Assembly (NCBI RefSeq): GCF_003054705.1
Contig: NZ_QAYX01000022.1
Span: forward strand, 372,001-436,000
Reading direction: 5' to 3'
Source: Opitutus sp. ER46
Lineage (GTDB): Bacteria > Verrucomicrobiota > Verrucomicrobiia > Opitutales > Opitutaceae
DNA length: 64,000 nt
Below, piece by piece: positions 15,741-24,930 of the stretch. Numbering within the stretch: position 1 is the stretch's first letter; the number at the start of each line of letters is the position of its first letter. The translations under genes were made by a program, and so were the position numbers. The notes beneath the pieces were generated by a model. It did no database searches and was not told the DNA's origin. It was given only the letters and a program-made list of their open reading frames with translations.

Positions 15741-16531
15741 AAACCAGGAAGCGCTCGGCGATAGGAGAAGCCGGAGATCGCCTCGAACCGGAGCATGAAT
15801 TGCCGCTGGGTCGCCAGGGCGCGCACCGCCTCCAGCTGCTGACTCGACAGGAACAAGGCCGCCTTCTCAAGCACCGCGTCCCAGTCTGTAGCCGACAACT
15901 CGAGCACGGGCGCGGCGCGGTCTGCCGGAGTCCGACTCTCGCAAATCACGGCCGTGAGGCGCCTGGATTGTTCCGGGGTCAGAGGGGCTTCTTGGCTATA
16001 TAGGGCGGCGCCGAGGTCATTCATGACTCGGTCAACTTCCTCCAAAGCGAGATTCTGCTGAAATCCCGCCAACTCGCCGCCGTCGAGCACCGGGCGCATC
16101 GCATCCGTAAGTTGCCCGGTGAGCTTACGACGATGTTCATGCCTTCCGTCGCCTCTGAACTCCATGTCCAGACTGCGAACCGTCGCGGCGTGGCTCTGCA
16201 ATATCGCCTCCACCCGGGTACGCTTCTCCGGGTCCAGGTTTGAACGCTCGAGCCAACCGTAGAATCGGAGCCGCGTGTAGGCCTGGTTCCACTCCTTGAC
16301 TGGCGGCATGTGCGCCAGGTCAGGAGGCGGCAACGTTGCCGGCGCCGCCGTCGCCGGTCGTGCGAACAGCTCAGCCGAATAGTCCCGCCCCGCCGCGGCA
16401 CTCGGGGCAGGCGGCGACTGCGGTGCAAGGCACTCGCCAACGTCACGCCGGACATTGCGGAAATATATCCCCGCGCAGAATCCAGCTATGCCGATGACAA
16501 GCATCGCGAGGTTAACGATGAGCCGGATCAT
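15737..16531 (-). CDS. Anchored periplasmic protein of unknown function, partner of the next gene
   Basis: A 264-residue protein with an N-terminal membrane segment (LIVNLAMLVIGIAGFCAGIY), a Pro/Ala linker (about 38-70) and a helical domain rich in charged residues, including LTPEQSRRLTAVICES and LSSQQLEAVRALATQRQFM. The layout matches the overlapping downstream gene, and repeated 'LxxxQ..R' helices occur in both. No family is recognised. The pair is bracketed by direct copies of the composite repeat (14240-14850 and 16627-16985), so it may have moved or duplicated as a cassette. Confidence 0.65.
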   Translation of the reverse strand: MIRLIVNLAMLVIGIAGFCAGIYFRNVRRDVGECLAPQSPPAPSAAAGRDYSAELFARPATAAPATLPPPDLAHMPPVKEWNQAYTRLRFYGWLERSNLDPEKRTRVEAILQSHAATVRSLDMEFRGDGRHEHRRKLTGQLTDAMRPVLDGGELAGFQQNLALEEVDRVMNDLGAALYSQEAPLTPEQSRRLTAVICESRTPADRAAPVLELSATDWDAVLEKAALFLSSQQLEAVRALATQRQFMLRFEAISGFSYRRALPGL

Positions 16532-16626
16532 GGTTCCGCTATAGCGTTAGCTGCGCCTGAGCGTCGGGGCAAACGGAGCATTCATGGCTTTCTGCGCTCC
16601 CGACACTCTCTGCCGGAAGACGCAAG

Positions 16627-16985
16627 GCAAGGGATGACTTGTACCGAATTTTCAGCCTGTCGCTTGGCGTAAGGCCCCCCCCTCCGCGCGGAGACAGCAT
16701 CGGGAGAGGTCACTACGCTGTGTGAACCCTCCCTTACCTCTGTTGCCTCCTGTAAGATCGAGCGCTGTCGATCGATCCGAGCCACGGAATCCAAGGCATT
16801 TTCACAGGAGATAAGGGAGGTAACGGAGAGCCTGCGTCCGCGCGTTGAGGCACCCATTGGCCGGTCGGCTAATCGAGAGAAAGAGGAAGAGTACGAGTAA
16901 GAGAAAGATCGCCGGACGCGGGGTCTCCGCGCCCCTCCCTCCGACCTCGGTGGCCTCTGTGTCCTGCCTGATTTCGGTTGCGTCG
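16627..16985 (+). repeat. Composite repeat, copy B
   Basis: It begins GCAAGGGATGACTTGTACCG and follows copy A (14240) block by block, including the internal hairpin CTCCTG...CAGGAG, the purine tract GAGAAAGAGGAAGAGTACG and a degraded CTCTGTGTCCTGCC end. It fills the gap between the second cassette and the TonB receptor gene. Nothing else is visible between 16532 and 17034. Confidence 0.75.
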
Positions 16986-17034
16986 TCTCGGTCCCGCAGG
17001 GTCGGGCGGCCAGCGCCCGACCCGCCACGGACGC

Positions 17035-20000
17035 CTACAAGCTGAAGGACGTCGTCAGCACGAAGAGGCGCGGGTCGATGATTCGATACGAGTGGATCCG
17101 ACCGTCGGGCAGCGCGCCGATCGGCTGCAGCCGACCGCCTTCAAAGGCGTTGCGCACGTTCAACTGCACGCGCATCGAGACCCGGTTCCGGAAGAGCTTG
17201 GTGGCGTAGCTCGCGCCGAAATCGAAATACGTGTGCCCCGAGTCGAAGATCGCCCGGTTCGGATCAAACGAGTTCGGGTCGTCCGCCATCGCGTAATAGC
17301 CGATCGAGCCCTTGTCCTCCCAGCGCACGGCCGCCGTCACCGCCGTGCGCTTCAGGTACCGGTTGTCCGAGAGCGCCGCGAGCTGCAGCGTCCCGAGGGC
17401 GTTCACGCGCCACTGCCGGACCTGCGACTTCGTCTTCCCCTCGTTCGCCCGCGCCAGCTTGTACGGCGCCAGCACCGACCCGATCAGGAAGTCGCTCGCC
17501 GTGCCGCCGCTGCCGTAACGCGTCGTGAACCACGGCGTGTTGCTGCGGGGATCAATGATGCTCTGCCACACCGCCATGCGCGAATCGATGTACCGCTGAA
17601 TCGCCGGCGAGAGGTTCAGGTCGATCGTCTGCTGCTGCGTCACCGTCATCTTCGCCCGCAGGTTGGGCGTGGGGTTGTAGTTGAGCTCGATCTCCTTGCC
17701 CTTCGACACGACGTCCGAGGTGTCGCTGATCCGGTACGCGTTCATCCGCGCCAGCTGCCCCACCGGGAAGCCCATCTGCCGCGCCACCTCCGCCTCCACC
17801 TGGTCGTTCGTCCAGGTCGGATTCGCCTGCGTCACCCACTCGCGCGCATTGCGGTACAGGTTGAACCGGTCGCTGCCGCCGGTGGTGTTGCTGAAGTCGA
17901 TGCGCGCGGCGCGTGACGCAATCGTGCCGCTCTCCCCGGCCCGCGACTCCTCCTGCGTGCTCTCGTACTGGTTGTACCGCAGCACGAGCCGGTTGTCGCC
18001 GAGCAAGCTGATCGCAAAGCCGTAGTCTTTGCCTTTGCCGTGCGGGTCCGGCAGCAGCTCGCCCACGAGGTTCTGGGCGACGATCTCCGGCAGGAAGCTG
18101 TCCGAGCGGTTGTAATGCAGCGTCAGCGAACGCGCCGCGTCGGCCAGGAATCCGCCGACCCCGCCGCGCGCGGCCCGCGCATCGACCCACTTGAAGTTCC
18201 GGAGCGGCTTCACCACCACGCCGTAGGTCTTCGTCCGGCCGTCGCGCCGCAGCCAATCCTCCAGCCACGTGCGGTTCGCCACGAGATCCGCGGTGATGCC
18301 GTCGGGCGCAACCGGAGTCCCGGTCGAGAGCCGGTTCAGGTTGGAGTCCCGGCGCACGCCGGCGGTCGTCACGATGCGGTCGTCGAGGAGGTGGTTCTGC
18401 ATCACCGCGCCGGTCGTCTTGATGATGTTGCGCGAGCGCTGCGTGCCGGCGCCGGGCGCGTAGTAGGCCTCGCCGATCGTCGCCGGCTCGCTCACCCACT
18501 GCTGCGTGACCGCGTTGTACCAGTTCAGCGCATACGTGCCGGCGGAGGACTGCCAGGCCGGCGGCGCGTAGTCGACGTTGTCGCCCTGCCGGTCGCCCAG
18601 GTAATAGCGGTAGTACCCGCGCGCCGCGGTGGTGCCGTTCGCGCGATTGGCGCCGGCGGGGAGCCAGGCGTGGTTGGAGATGACGGCGTCGCGGAACCGG
18701 TAGCTGGCCGACTGCGTGTTCTTGTACTCGCCGTACGCGGAGAACGCGTGGTCGCCCAGCCACCGCACCCAGTTCTTCTCCCGGGTCAGGTTCAGCTGAT
18801 ACGCGAGCTGGCCTTTGAAGCTGTCGCGCAGGAACGGGTCGCGCCGCAGCGTGGGCTCGGTGGCGTTGATGTACGGGCGCAGGAAGAACGGGTTCGCCCG
18901 GCCGTCGAGCAGCTTCTCGTTCACGTCGATGTACACGAGCATGGGGCTCTCCGAGCTCTGCCCGACGAACTGCCGGCTGTAACGATCGGCCTCCTCGCGC
19001 AACCAGCCGCCTTGGAATGCGAGCACATGCCGCGGCGTCCGCACGAAGAACTGCTCGAGCTCCACGTTGAACGTGCGCACGCGGTCCCGGCTCCAGTTGG
19101 GCGCGGCAATGTTCACGTCCTGCCAGTCGTAGAGCGAACGGTCGTTCAGGCTCAGGATCGTCTGCGCCAGCGGCCCGACGCGCGGCTCCGGCGCGCTCTC
19201 GACGAAGCGCTGGTTGCCCTGCTGCCGGTCGGGCGTCGGCGCGCCGGTGGTTGGATCGGTCGAACTCAGCCGCCCCACCATCCACAGCGGGATGCTGCCA
19301 TCCGGCTCCACAAACATGCTCGGGCGGGCGTAAAGCGCCGTGCCGCCGGACTCGAGGCCCGGCCCGAGCGCAGCGGTCTCGGTACCCTGGTTGGCATTGT
19401 AGGGCACCACCGTCTTCACGCCGTTGCGGGTCACCGTCCAGGTCGAGGGATCCCAGGTGGGCCGGCCGTTCTGCTGCCAGTAGGTGACGCCGTCACGCGG
19501 CAGCACGGCGTTGGGCCGGCGCGCCAGGTTTTCGTAGTACTCCACCCAGCCGCGGATCGTGGTCTCCTTGTAGGGCTGCCACGTGATCATGCCGTTGTAC
19601 CGCTCCGACTGCGCGTACGAGGGCTTGCGCTGGAAGTGGTCGTTCTGGAACACGGCGCTCGCCCGCACCGCCAGGGCGTCGCGCTTGACCACGCGGTTGA
19701 GGTCGATCGAGGCGCGCGCGCCACCGTAGCTGTCGCCGCGCAACTCGACGGTGGAGCTGTCGCGACGCAGGTTGGCCCGGGCCGGCAGGACGTTCACCGT
19801 CCCCGACGCGTTGCCGAGACCGAAGATCGACGAGTTCGGCCCGCGCGTGATTTCCAGCGCGTCGATGTTGATTGGGTCGATTGGCACGCGGCCGCTGAGC
19901 CCGAAGTTGCCGCGTGCCTGGTTGGCCGAGGTGATGCCGCGGATCCGGTTCGCGTTGTTCGGGTTGCCCGCGACGTTGTCGATCACGTTGCCGTTCCGAT

Positions 20001-20487
20001 CGATCGTGTAGTCGGTGTAGTTGCCCGTGCCCTCGGTGTTCGCCTCGTAGAGGAAGATGTCGTTCACATCCAGCAGCGCGAGGTCCTGCATCTGCTGCTT
20101 CGTCACGACCGAGATCGAGGCGCCCAGGTCCTCGAGCTTCGAGTTGAGCCGCGTGCCCGACATCGTGTTGGACGCGAAGTAGCCCCGGTCGCCGCTGCCG
20201 GAGACTTCGAACGGCGACAGTTGGATGACATTGTCGCTCTCGGAGCTGGCGCTCGCCGCGCGCGTCGGCGCGGTCGGCGGCGCGGAGGGTTCCGCGGCGC
20301 GCATCGCGGCGGCTTCGTCGGGATCGAGCACGCCATCTCCGTTGCGGTCGAAGCGCGCCAGCGTGGCGGGATCGACAGGCGCCGGCGCGGTTTGCGCCGG
20401 CAGTAAGGACGCGACCAACACGGCCAGGCTCGCAGCAAGCGTGGCGTGGAGGCGCGACCACGCCATCAGGGTGGACTGACGTTTCAT
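17035..20487 (-). CDS. TonB-dependent outer-membrane receptor with N-terminal EF-hand
   Basis: A 1150-residue receptor that imports ligands, probably oligosaccharides or chelates, across the outer membrane using TonB energy. A signal peptide (about 1-32) is followed by a perfect EF-hand loop, DRNGDGVLDPDE at 47-58. Next come a TonB-box-like stretch (IQLSPFEVSG), the plug domain (about 105-240, with ALEITRGPNSSIFGLGNASG) and a long 22-strand-type barrel ending in TTSFSL. The plug type, with the LNDIFLYEANTEG-like segment, is the kind abundant in Opitutaceae. ATG at 20485-20487 was chosen because it precedes the signal peptide. It is divergent from the GH95 gene and may feed it. Confidence 0.92.
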   Translation of the reverse strand: MKRQSTLMAWSRLHATLAASLAVLVASLLPAQTAPAPVDPATLARFDRNGDGVLDPDEAAAMRAAEPSAPPTAPTRAASASSESDNVIQLSPFEVSGSGDRGYFASNTMSGTRLNSKLEDLGASISVVTKQQMQDLALLDVNDIFLYEANTEGTGNYTDYTIDRNGNVIDNVAGNPNNANRIRGITSANQARGNFGLSGRVPIDPINIDALEITRGPNSSIFGLGNASGTVNVLPARANLRRDSSTVELRGDSYGGARASIDLNRVVKRDALAVRASAVFQNDHFQRKPSYAQSERYNGMITWQPYKETTIRGWVEYYENLARRPNAVLPRDGVTYWQQNGRPTWDPSTWTVTRNGVKTVVPYNANQGTETAALGPGLESGGTALYARPSMFVEPDGSIPLWMVGRLSSTDPTTGAPTPDRQQGNQRFVESAPEPRVGPLAQTILSLNDRSLYDWQDVNIAAPNWSRDRVRTFNVELEQFFVRTPRHVLAFQGGWLREEADRYSRQFVGQSSESPMLVYIDVNEKLLDGRANPFFLRPYINATEPTLRRDPFLRDSFKGQLAYQLNLTREKNWVRWLGDHAFSAYGEYKNTQSASYRFRDAVISNHAWLPAGANRANGTTAARGYYRYYLGDRQGDNVDYAPPAWQSSAGTYALNWYNAVTQQWVSEPATIGEAYYAPGAGTQRSRNIIKTTGAVMQNHLLDDRIVTTAGVRRDSNLNRLSTGTPVAPDGITADLVANRTWLEDWLRRDGRTKTYGVVVKPLRNFKWVDARAARGGVGGFLADAARSLTLHYNRSDSFLPEIVAQNLVGELLPDPHGKGKDYGFAISLLGDNRLVLRYNQYESTQEESRAGESGTIASRAARIDFSNTTGGSDRFNLYRNAREWVTQANPTWTNDQVEAEVARQMGFPVGQLARMNAYRISDTSDVVSKGKEIELNYNPTPNLRAKMTVTQQQTIDLNLSPAIQRYIDSRMAVWQSIIDPRSNTPWFTTRYGSGGTASDFLIGSVLAPYKLARANEGKTKSQVRQWRVNALGTLQLAALSDNRYLKRTAVTAAVRWEDKGSIGYYAMADDPNSFDPNRAIFDSGHTYFDFGASYATKLFRNRVSMRVQLNVRNAFEGGRLQPIGALPDGRIHSYRIIDPRLFVLTTSFSL

Positions 20488-20699
20488 GGGTATGTGGGTT
20501 CGCCAGTGGCCAGCCGACATCAAGGCGACGTCGACGCGGTCACAGGCAGGGTTGGGGTGAGAACAGGAGCCGCCGGGGGAAAATCGGCGCTCTCAGAAAC
20601 GGGGGAACGCGCAGCAGAAAGGCGGCGCCGACCGTTGTCGCCAATTCCAAACATCACTTGACAGTTCGGCTGTCCTCCGACCGCCGCCCGATGCGGGCC

Positions 20700-20960
20700 T
20701 TCTCGGCGCCCTCGTGCCTCCGTGGTTCATATCACACGAGATACTGGATCCAGGTTCTTCGACCTGGACTGAAGCCACCTATTGGCCAACCGATCGAGAG
20801 TAAGAGAAAGAGTACGAGTAAGAGAAGGATTTGGGCCGAGACGCCGGCTCTCCGTGCCCCTCCTCCGGCCTCCGTGCCCTCTGTGTCCCGCCCGTCCCGC
20901 CCGTTTCACCCGGTCTTCTCCGTGCCCTCCGTGTCTCCGTGGTTCAATTACCCAAGCCGT
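20700..20960 (+). repeat. Composite repeat, copy C
   Basis: A first GTGCCTCCGTGGTTC (about 20714-20730) is followed by the purine tract (CGATCGAGAGTAAGAGAAAG at about 20790), CTCCGTGCCCCTCCTCCGGC and two further TCTCCGTGGTTC phrases at 20935-20973. It occupies most of the 627-bp divergent region between the receptor and GH95 genes. I see no clear promoter in it. Confidence 0.75.
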
Positions 20961-21114
20961 GTCTCCGTGGTTCATGCCATGGCAGCGAGATCCCTCCTGT
21001 GGCTGCCTCGTCGCGGCTTGTGACTTGTGGCACCCGATCTGCGCGCCCAAGCTCGTGCCCTTTCACCCCAGCGCCTCGCCCGCGACTGCCACCTCTGAAC
21101 CGTCACCCCGCCCT

Positions 21115-23514
21115 ATGCGACCGAGCCCTCTCCGCCCCGTTTTCGCTCTCACCCTCGCCCTCTCGTCACTCGCTCTCCTCCGCGCCGCCCCGCCCGCCGC
21201 TGAGTCGCGGTACGTCTGGCTCGACCAACCCGCCAAGCAGCTTTTCGAGGCCACTCCGCTCGGCAACGGCCGCCTCGGCGCCTCGCTCTACGGCGGCATC
21301 GTCGAGGAGCGCATTCTCCTGAACGAGCAGGGCATGTGGTCCGGCTCTCCCCAGGACGCGGATCGCAAGGACGCCGCCGCCGCCCTGCCCGAGATTCGTC
21401 GGCTCCTGCTCGAGGGCCGCAACGCCGAGGCCGAGGCGCTCGTCAACGCCAACTTCACCTGCGCCGGCAAGGGCTCCGGCCACGGCGGCGGCGCCAACGT
21501 GCCGTTCGGCTGCTACCAGACGCTCGGCGATCTCAAGCTCACCTTCCTCGGCGCCGACGCCCCCGTCTCCGACTACCGTCGCGAACTCGACCTCGCCGAA
21601 GCCACCGGGCGCCTCACCTACACGCAGAACGGCGTGCGCTTCACCCGCGAGGTCTTCGTCAGCAAGCCCGCCGAGGCGATCGTCCTGCGCCTCACCGCCA
21701 GCGCGTCTGGTCGCCTCTCCTTCGACGCCCGGCTCTCCCGCCCCGAACGTTTCGGAATCGAGGCGGTCGACTCCGACGGGCTCCGCATGACCGGCCAGCT
21801 CAATGATGGCCGCGGCGACAATTCCGGCGTCCGCTACGCCGCCCAACTGCGCATCGTGTCGCGCGGCGGCAAGGTCGCCGTCGTCGATAAGGTCATCCAG
21901 GTGCGCGACGCCGACGAGGTCCTCGTGTTCGTCACCGCCGCCACCGACATCCGCACGTTCGCCGGACGTCGCGTCGAGGACGCCCGCGCCACCGCCGCCG
22001 CCGACCTGCGCGCCGCTTCCGCCCTGTCGTTCGCCGAGCTGCACCGCGCCCACGTCGCCGATTACCAGGCTCTCTTCGATCGCGTGTCGCTGCGCCTCGG
22101 CGCCGCCGATGCCGCCGCCGCGAGCCGCACCACCCCCGAGCGGTTGAGCCATTTCTACGCCGGCAACGCCGACCCCGCGCTCGCGACACTCTACTTCAAC
22201 TTCGGCCGCTACCTCCTCATCTCGTCCTCCCGCCCCGGCGGCCTGCCCGCCAACCTGCAGGGGATCTGGGCCGAGGGCATCCAGACCCCGTGGAACTGCG
22301 ACTGGCACGCCAACATCAACGTTCAGATGAACTACTGGCCAGCCGAGGTCTGTAATCTCTCCGAACTCGCCGACCCGCTCTTCGCGCTCATCGCGTCGCT
22401 CCAGGAGCCCGGCGCCCGCACCGCCAAGGCCTACTACAATGCGCGCGGCTGGGTCTCCTTCCTCCTCGCCAATCCCTGGGGCTTTACCTCGCCCGGCGAG
22501 TCCGCGAGTTGGGGTTCCACCGTCTCCTGCTCCGCCTGGCTCTGCCAGCACCTCTGGGACCATTACCTCTTCACCGGAGACCGCACGTTTCTCGCCTGGG
22601 CGTATCCCATCCTGAAGGGCTCCGCCTTGTTCTACCTCGACATGCTCATCGCCGAGCCAAAGCAGGGCTGGCTCGTCACCGCACCGTCCAACTCGCCCGA
22701 AAACGCGTTCCTGCTTCCCGACGGCAAACCCGCCCACGTCTGCCTCGGGCCCACCGCCGACATGCAGCTCCTGCGCTATCTGTTCGGCGCCTGCGCCGAG
22801 GCCGCCCAGATCCTCGGCGTCGATCCGGAGTTCCGCGCCGAACTGCTCGCCAAGAGCGCCAAGCTCGCGCCCACCCGCATCGGTTCCGACGGCCGCGTGA
22901 TGGAGTGGCTCGAGGAGTACAGGGAGGCCGACCCGCACCACCGCCATGTTGCCCACCTCTGGGGACTCTATCCGGGCCACGAGATCACGCCGCGCACCAC
23001 GCCCGACCTCGCCGCCGCCGCACGCAAGACGCTCGACGCCCGCGGCGACGCGAGCACCGGCTGGAGTCTCGCCTACAAACTCGCGCTCAGGTCGCGGCTT
23101 GGTGACGGCGAACGCGCCCACAAGATCCTGCGCGAGCATCTCAAGCCCGCGTCCGCGGAGACCTTGAAGCGCGAATGGAGCGGCGGCACGTACGCCAATC
23201 TCTTCGACGCCCACCCGCCGTTCCAGATCGACGGCAACTTCGGCGGCACGGCGGCGATCGCCGAACTGCTCGTCCAGAGCAACCCCGGCGAAATCACCCT
23301 CCTCCCCGCGCTCCCCTCCGCCTGGGCCGAGGGCGAGGTCCGCGGACTCCGCGCCCGGGGCGGCTTCGAGGTCGCACTTGCCTGGTCCGCCGGTCGCCTC
23401 ACGTCGGCGACGATCCGCAGCGTCGGCGGTCAACGCGTCACCGTCCGTTACGGCGGCGCCGAGCGCACACTCTCGCTGACGCCAGGTGAAGCCGCCTCGG
23501 TTTCGTTCCGCTAG
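21115..23514 (+). CDS. Alpha-L-fucosidase, glycoside hydrolase family 95
   Basis: A 799-residue GH95 enzyme that releases alpha-linked L-fucose (some members act on L-galactose) with inversion. A signal peptide ([20 protein letters not shown]) exports it. The N-terminal beta-sandwich begins [20 protein letters not shown], and the (alpha/alpha)6 barrel holds the conserved [18 protein letters not shown] (from N394), APSNSPEN with the acid Glu, and FQIDGNFGG with the Asp partner. ATG at 21115 was chosen for the signal peptide; the open frame extends upstream into repeat sequence. It is divergent from the TonB receptor gene, together suggesting a small fucoside-use locus. Confidence 0.93.
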   Translation: MRPSPLRPVFALTLALSSLALLRAAPPAAESRYVWLDQPAKQLFEATPLGNGRLGASLYGGIVEERILLNEQGMWSGSPQDADRKDAAAALPEIRRLLLEGRNAEAEALVNANFTCAGKGSGHGGGANVPFGCYQTLGDLKLTFLGADAPVSDYRRELDLAEATGRLTYTQNGVRFTREVFVSKPAEAIVLRLTASASGRLSFDARLSRPERFGIEAVDSDGLRMTGQLNDGRGDNSGVRYAAQLRIVSRGGKVAVVDKVIQVRDADEVLVFVTAATDIRTFAGRRVEDARATAAADLRAASALSFAELHRAHVADYQALFDRVSLRLGAADAAAASRTTPERLSHFYAGNADPALATLYFNFGRYLLISSSRPGGLPANLQGIWAEGIQTPWNCDWHANINVQMNYWPAEVCNLSELADPLFALIASLQEPGARTAKAYYNARGWVSFLLANPWGFTSPGESASWGSTVSCSAWLCQHLWDHYLFTGDRTFLAWAYPILKGSALFYLDMLIAEPKQGWLVTAPSNSPENAFLLPDGKPAHVCLGPTADMQLLRYLFGACAEAAQILGVDPEFRAELLAKSAKLAPTRIGSDGRVMEWLEEYREADPHHRHVAHLWGLYPGHEITPRTTPDLAAAARKTLDARGDASTGWSLAYKLALRSRLGDGERAHKILREHLKPASAETLKREWSGGTYANLFDAHPPFQIDGNFGGTAAIAELLVQSNPGEITLLPALPSAWAEGEVRGLRARGGFEVALAWSAGRLTSATIRSVGGQRVTVRYGGAERTLSLTPGEAASVSFR

Positions 23515-23525
23515 CAGCCGCACCT

Positions 23526-23600
23526 CCAGGGAAATATCCCTGGGCCCAAACGGGCGCAGCCAGTCTGCCTGGCAGCCTGTCGGACGACGTCCGACAGGCT
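23526..23600. terminator. Bidirectional terminator hairpins between convergent genes
   Basis: Two hairpins lie between the rightward GH95 gene and the leftward YcaO-like gene. CCAGGGA/TCCCTGG (23526-23543) has 7-bp arms. AGCCTGTCGGAC/GTCCGACAGGCT (23574-23585 and 23589-23600) has perfect 12-bp arms and a 3-base loop. Confidence 0.7.
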
Positions 23601-23601
23601 C

Positions 23602-24492
23602 CTACAGGAAGAAGTAGCTCTCGCCACCACGGAGATAGCCCTCCGACGGCGGTCGCAGCGCGAAGCGCCAGACCGTCGCATAATCGCTCCACGGGCCTTC
23701 GATCTCGCGGTCGCAAATCACCTCGACGCGTGCCGGAGGCTGGATGGGCCGGCGCCGCAGGTGGTGCAGAAACGCCTCATGACCGTCGGCCGTCGCAAAG
23801 TAGACACAGCGCCGCTCAAACAGATTTGCCGGCGGCCGCGACTCGCCCGCGACCTGCCCCAGCCACCACGACCGCATCACCCATTCGTGCCGGGCGAGCT
23901 CGATGACCGACCTTTCGCAGGCCGCCGAAAAGGACTCCCCCGCCGCATGGCCGTACACGTATCCACCCCACTGGGTGCGGGCGAAGGTGACGACCGTCAC
24001 GCCCCCGAAGGGGCCGTCGATCGCGACCGCCGAGACTCCAGGCCAGTCCGTGTCGAACAGCCGGCCGGCCACGCGTCCGTCCCACCATGAGATCAGGGAA
24101 AAGCGCTCGATCGCCTCAAACACCGCCCGGCGGCGTGCCTGCCCCCCAAACAGACCGGGATACGCGGACATCCCGGTCGATGTAGGATCCACGTCGAAGC
24201 CGAACTCCGCCGCGCGTTCCGAGCGGACAAGGGCCGAGAACGCCCAGCGCTCCAGACATTCCGACACCGCCATGTGCCGCGCGACCGATGTCATGAGATG
24301 CACCCCCGTGCCATCCGCCGTGCTGCTGAAGATCGATGTCGGCAGACGATGCGCGAGCCCCGGCTTCAGTGCCGCGTTCGCCAGCGTCATCGTCCGGCCG
24401 CGCACCGGCAGCTCGCCCATTTCAATGCGGGCCACCGGTCCGCCATACTCTGCCTGGATGTTCCGATACCGGAACGCGGCGAGGCTCAGCAT
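23602..24492 (-). CDS. Stand-alone YcaO-like protein
   Basis: A 296-residue protein that looks like a compact YcaO-type ATP-dependent backbone-modifying enzyme. Family members form azolines, thioamides or amidines in peptides. Three Glu-rich helices resemble the YcaO metal/ATP-binding helices: SECLER (77-82), FEAIERFSLISWW (125-137, after GMSAYPG) and ACERSVIELARHE (191-203). The segment VAIDGPFGGVTVVTFA fits the core strands. It is short for the family, and no E1-like, TfuA or dehydrogenase partner is nearby. The ATG follows the stop of a 58-residue exported peptide gene by 13 bp. The assignment rests on motifs only; a degenerate or non-catalytic YcaO fold is possible. Confidence 0.55.
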   Translation of the reverse strand: MLSLAAFRYRNIQAEYGGPVARIEMGELPVRGRTMTLANAALKPGLAHRLPTSIFSSTADGTGVHLMTSVARHMAVSECLERWAFSALVRSERAAEFGFDVDPTSTGMSAYPGLFGGQARRRAVFEAIERFSLISWWDGRVAGRLFDTDWPGVSAVAIDGPFGGVTVVTFARTQWGGYVYGHAAGESFSAACERSVIELARHEWVMRSWWLGQVAGESRPPANLFERRCVYFATADGHEAFLHHLRRRPIQPPARVEVICDREIEGPWSDYATVWRFALRPPSEGYLRGGESYFFL

Positions 24493-24505
24493 AACGACAG
24501 TCCCA

Positions 24506-24682
24506 CTAGGCCAGATCGCAGGAGATCACCGTATCGACGTTGCAGTCCGGCGCGATGCCGTGCAGCGCGGACGTTCCTTGGGGCAGATTGGTTGGGTCCA
24601 GCCGCTCCGCTGCCCGGACGAAGCCGCAGGTGAGAAGCAGGGCCGAAACCAGCCCGAGTATGAAACGCGTGTGGGTTTTCAT
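24506..24682 (-). CDS. 58-residue exported Cys-containing peptide, candidate YcaO substrate
   Basis: A short gene with a good signal peptide (MKTHTRFILGLVSALLLTCG, cleavage likely after FVRA at 24). The mature part is about 34 residues and ends in APDCNVDTVISCDLA, with Cys47 and Cys55, two Ser/Thr and acidic residues. A GGGAG stretch lies four bases before the ATG, a better ribosome site than most genes here. It ends 13 bp before the YcaO-like gene on the same strand. It could be the precursor of a modified peptide. Alternatives are a small lipoprotein (LLLTC is a poor lipobox) or an unrelated envelope peptide. Confidence 0.5.
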   Translation of the reverse strand: MKTHTRFILGLVSALLLTCGFVRAAERLDPTNLPQGTSALHGIAPDCNVDTVISCDLA

Positions 24683-24728
24683 GGCGCTCCCAGCATGTCA
24701 CCGCACCCCGGCCCCAACCATCCGGCAT

Positions 24729-24748
24729 ACTACCGGAATTCCGGTAGT
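24729..24748. promoter_or_regulatory. 20-bp perfect palindrome, likely operator
   Basis: ACTACCGGAATTCCGGTAGT is perfectly palindromic and sits 46 bp upstream of the small peptide start, in the divergent region with the hybrid kinase gene. A TAGTAT sequence on the minus strand overlaps its edge (24726-24731) and could be a -10 box, so binding of a dimeric regulator would control the peptide-YcaO unit. The rest of 24749-24930 shows no feature. Confidence 0.5.
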
Positions 24749-24930
24749 CCCCCCTCGGCAATGATGTTTAGGGCCCCATCGTGAATGCGCCTAGGTTTGC
24801 CGCAATTAGGTCCTATTCAGAAGGTTCCACCCCACTGCCTTTTCCCCGTCCGCTCCCGTCGGTTTTCCGGCTCGTTCCCGGGTGCCTAAAGGATTGGCGA
24901 ATCAGGGAAAATCCGCGATGATTTCGCCCC

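Noticed and set aside
18040-20406. Long open frame on the plus strand opposite the TonB receptor
   Set aside because: It is Arg/His/Val-rich without motifs, and is the antisense shadow of a clear receptor gene in very GC-rich DNA. The same holds for 21166-23523 and 47179-49476 on the minus strand.
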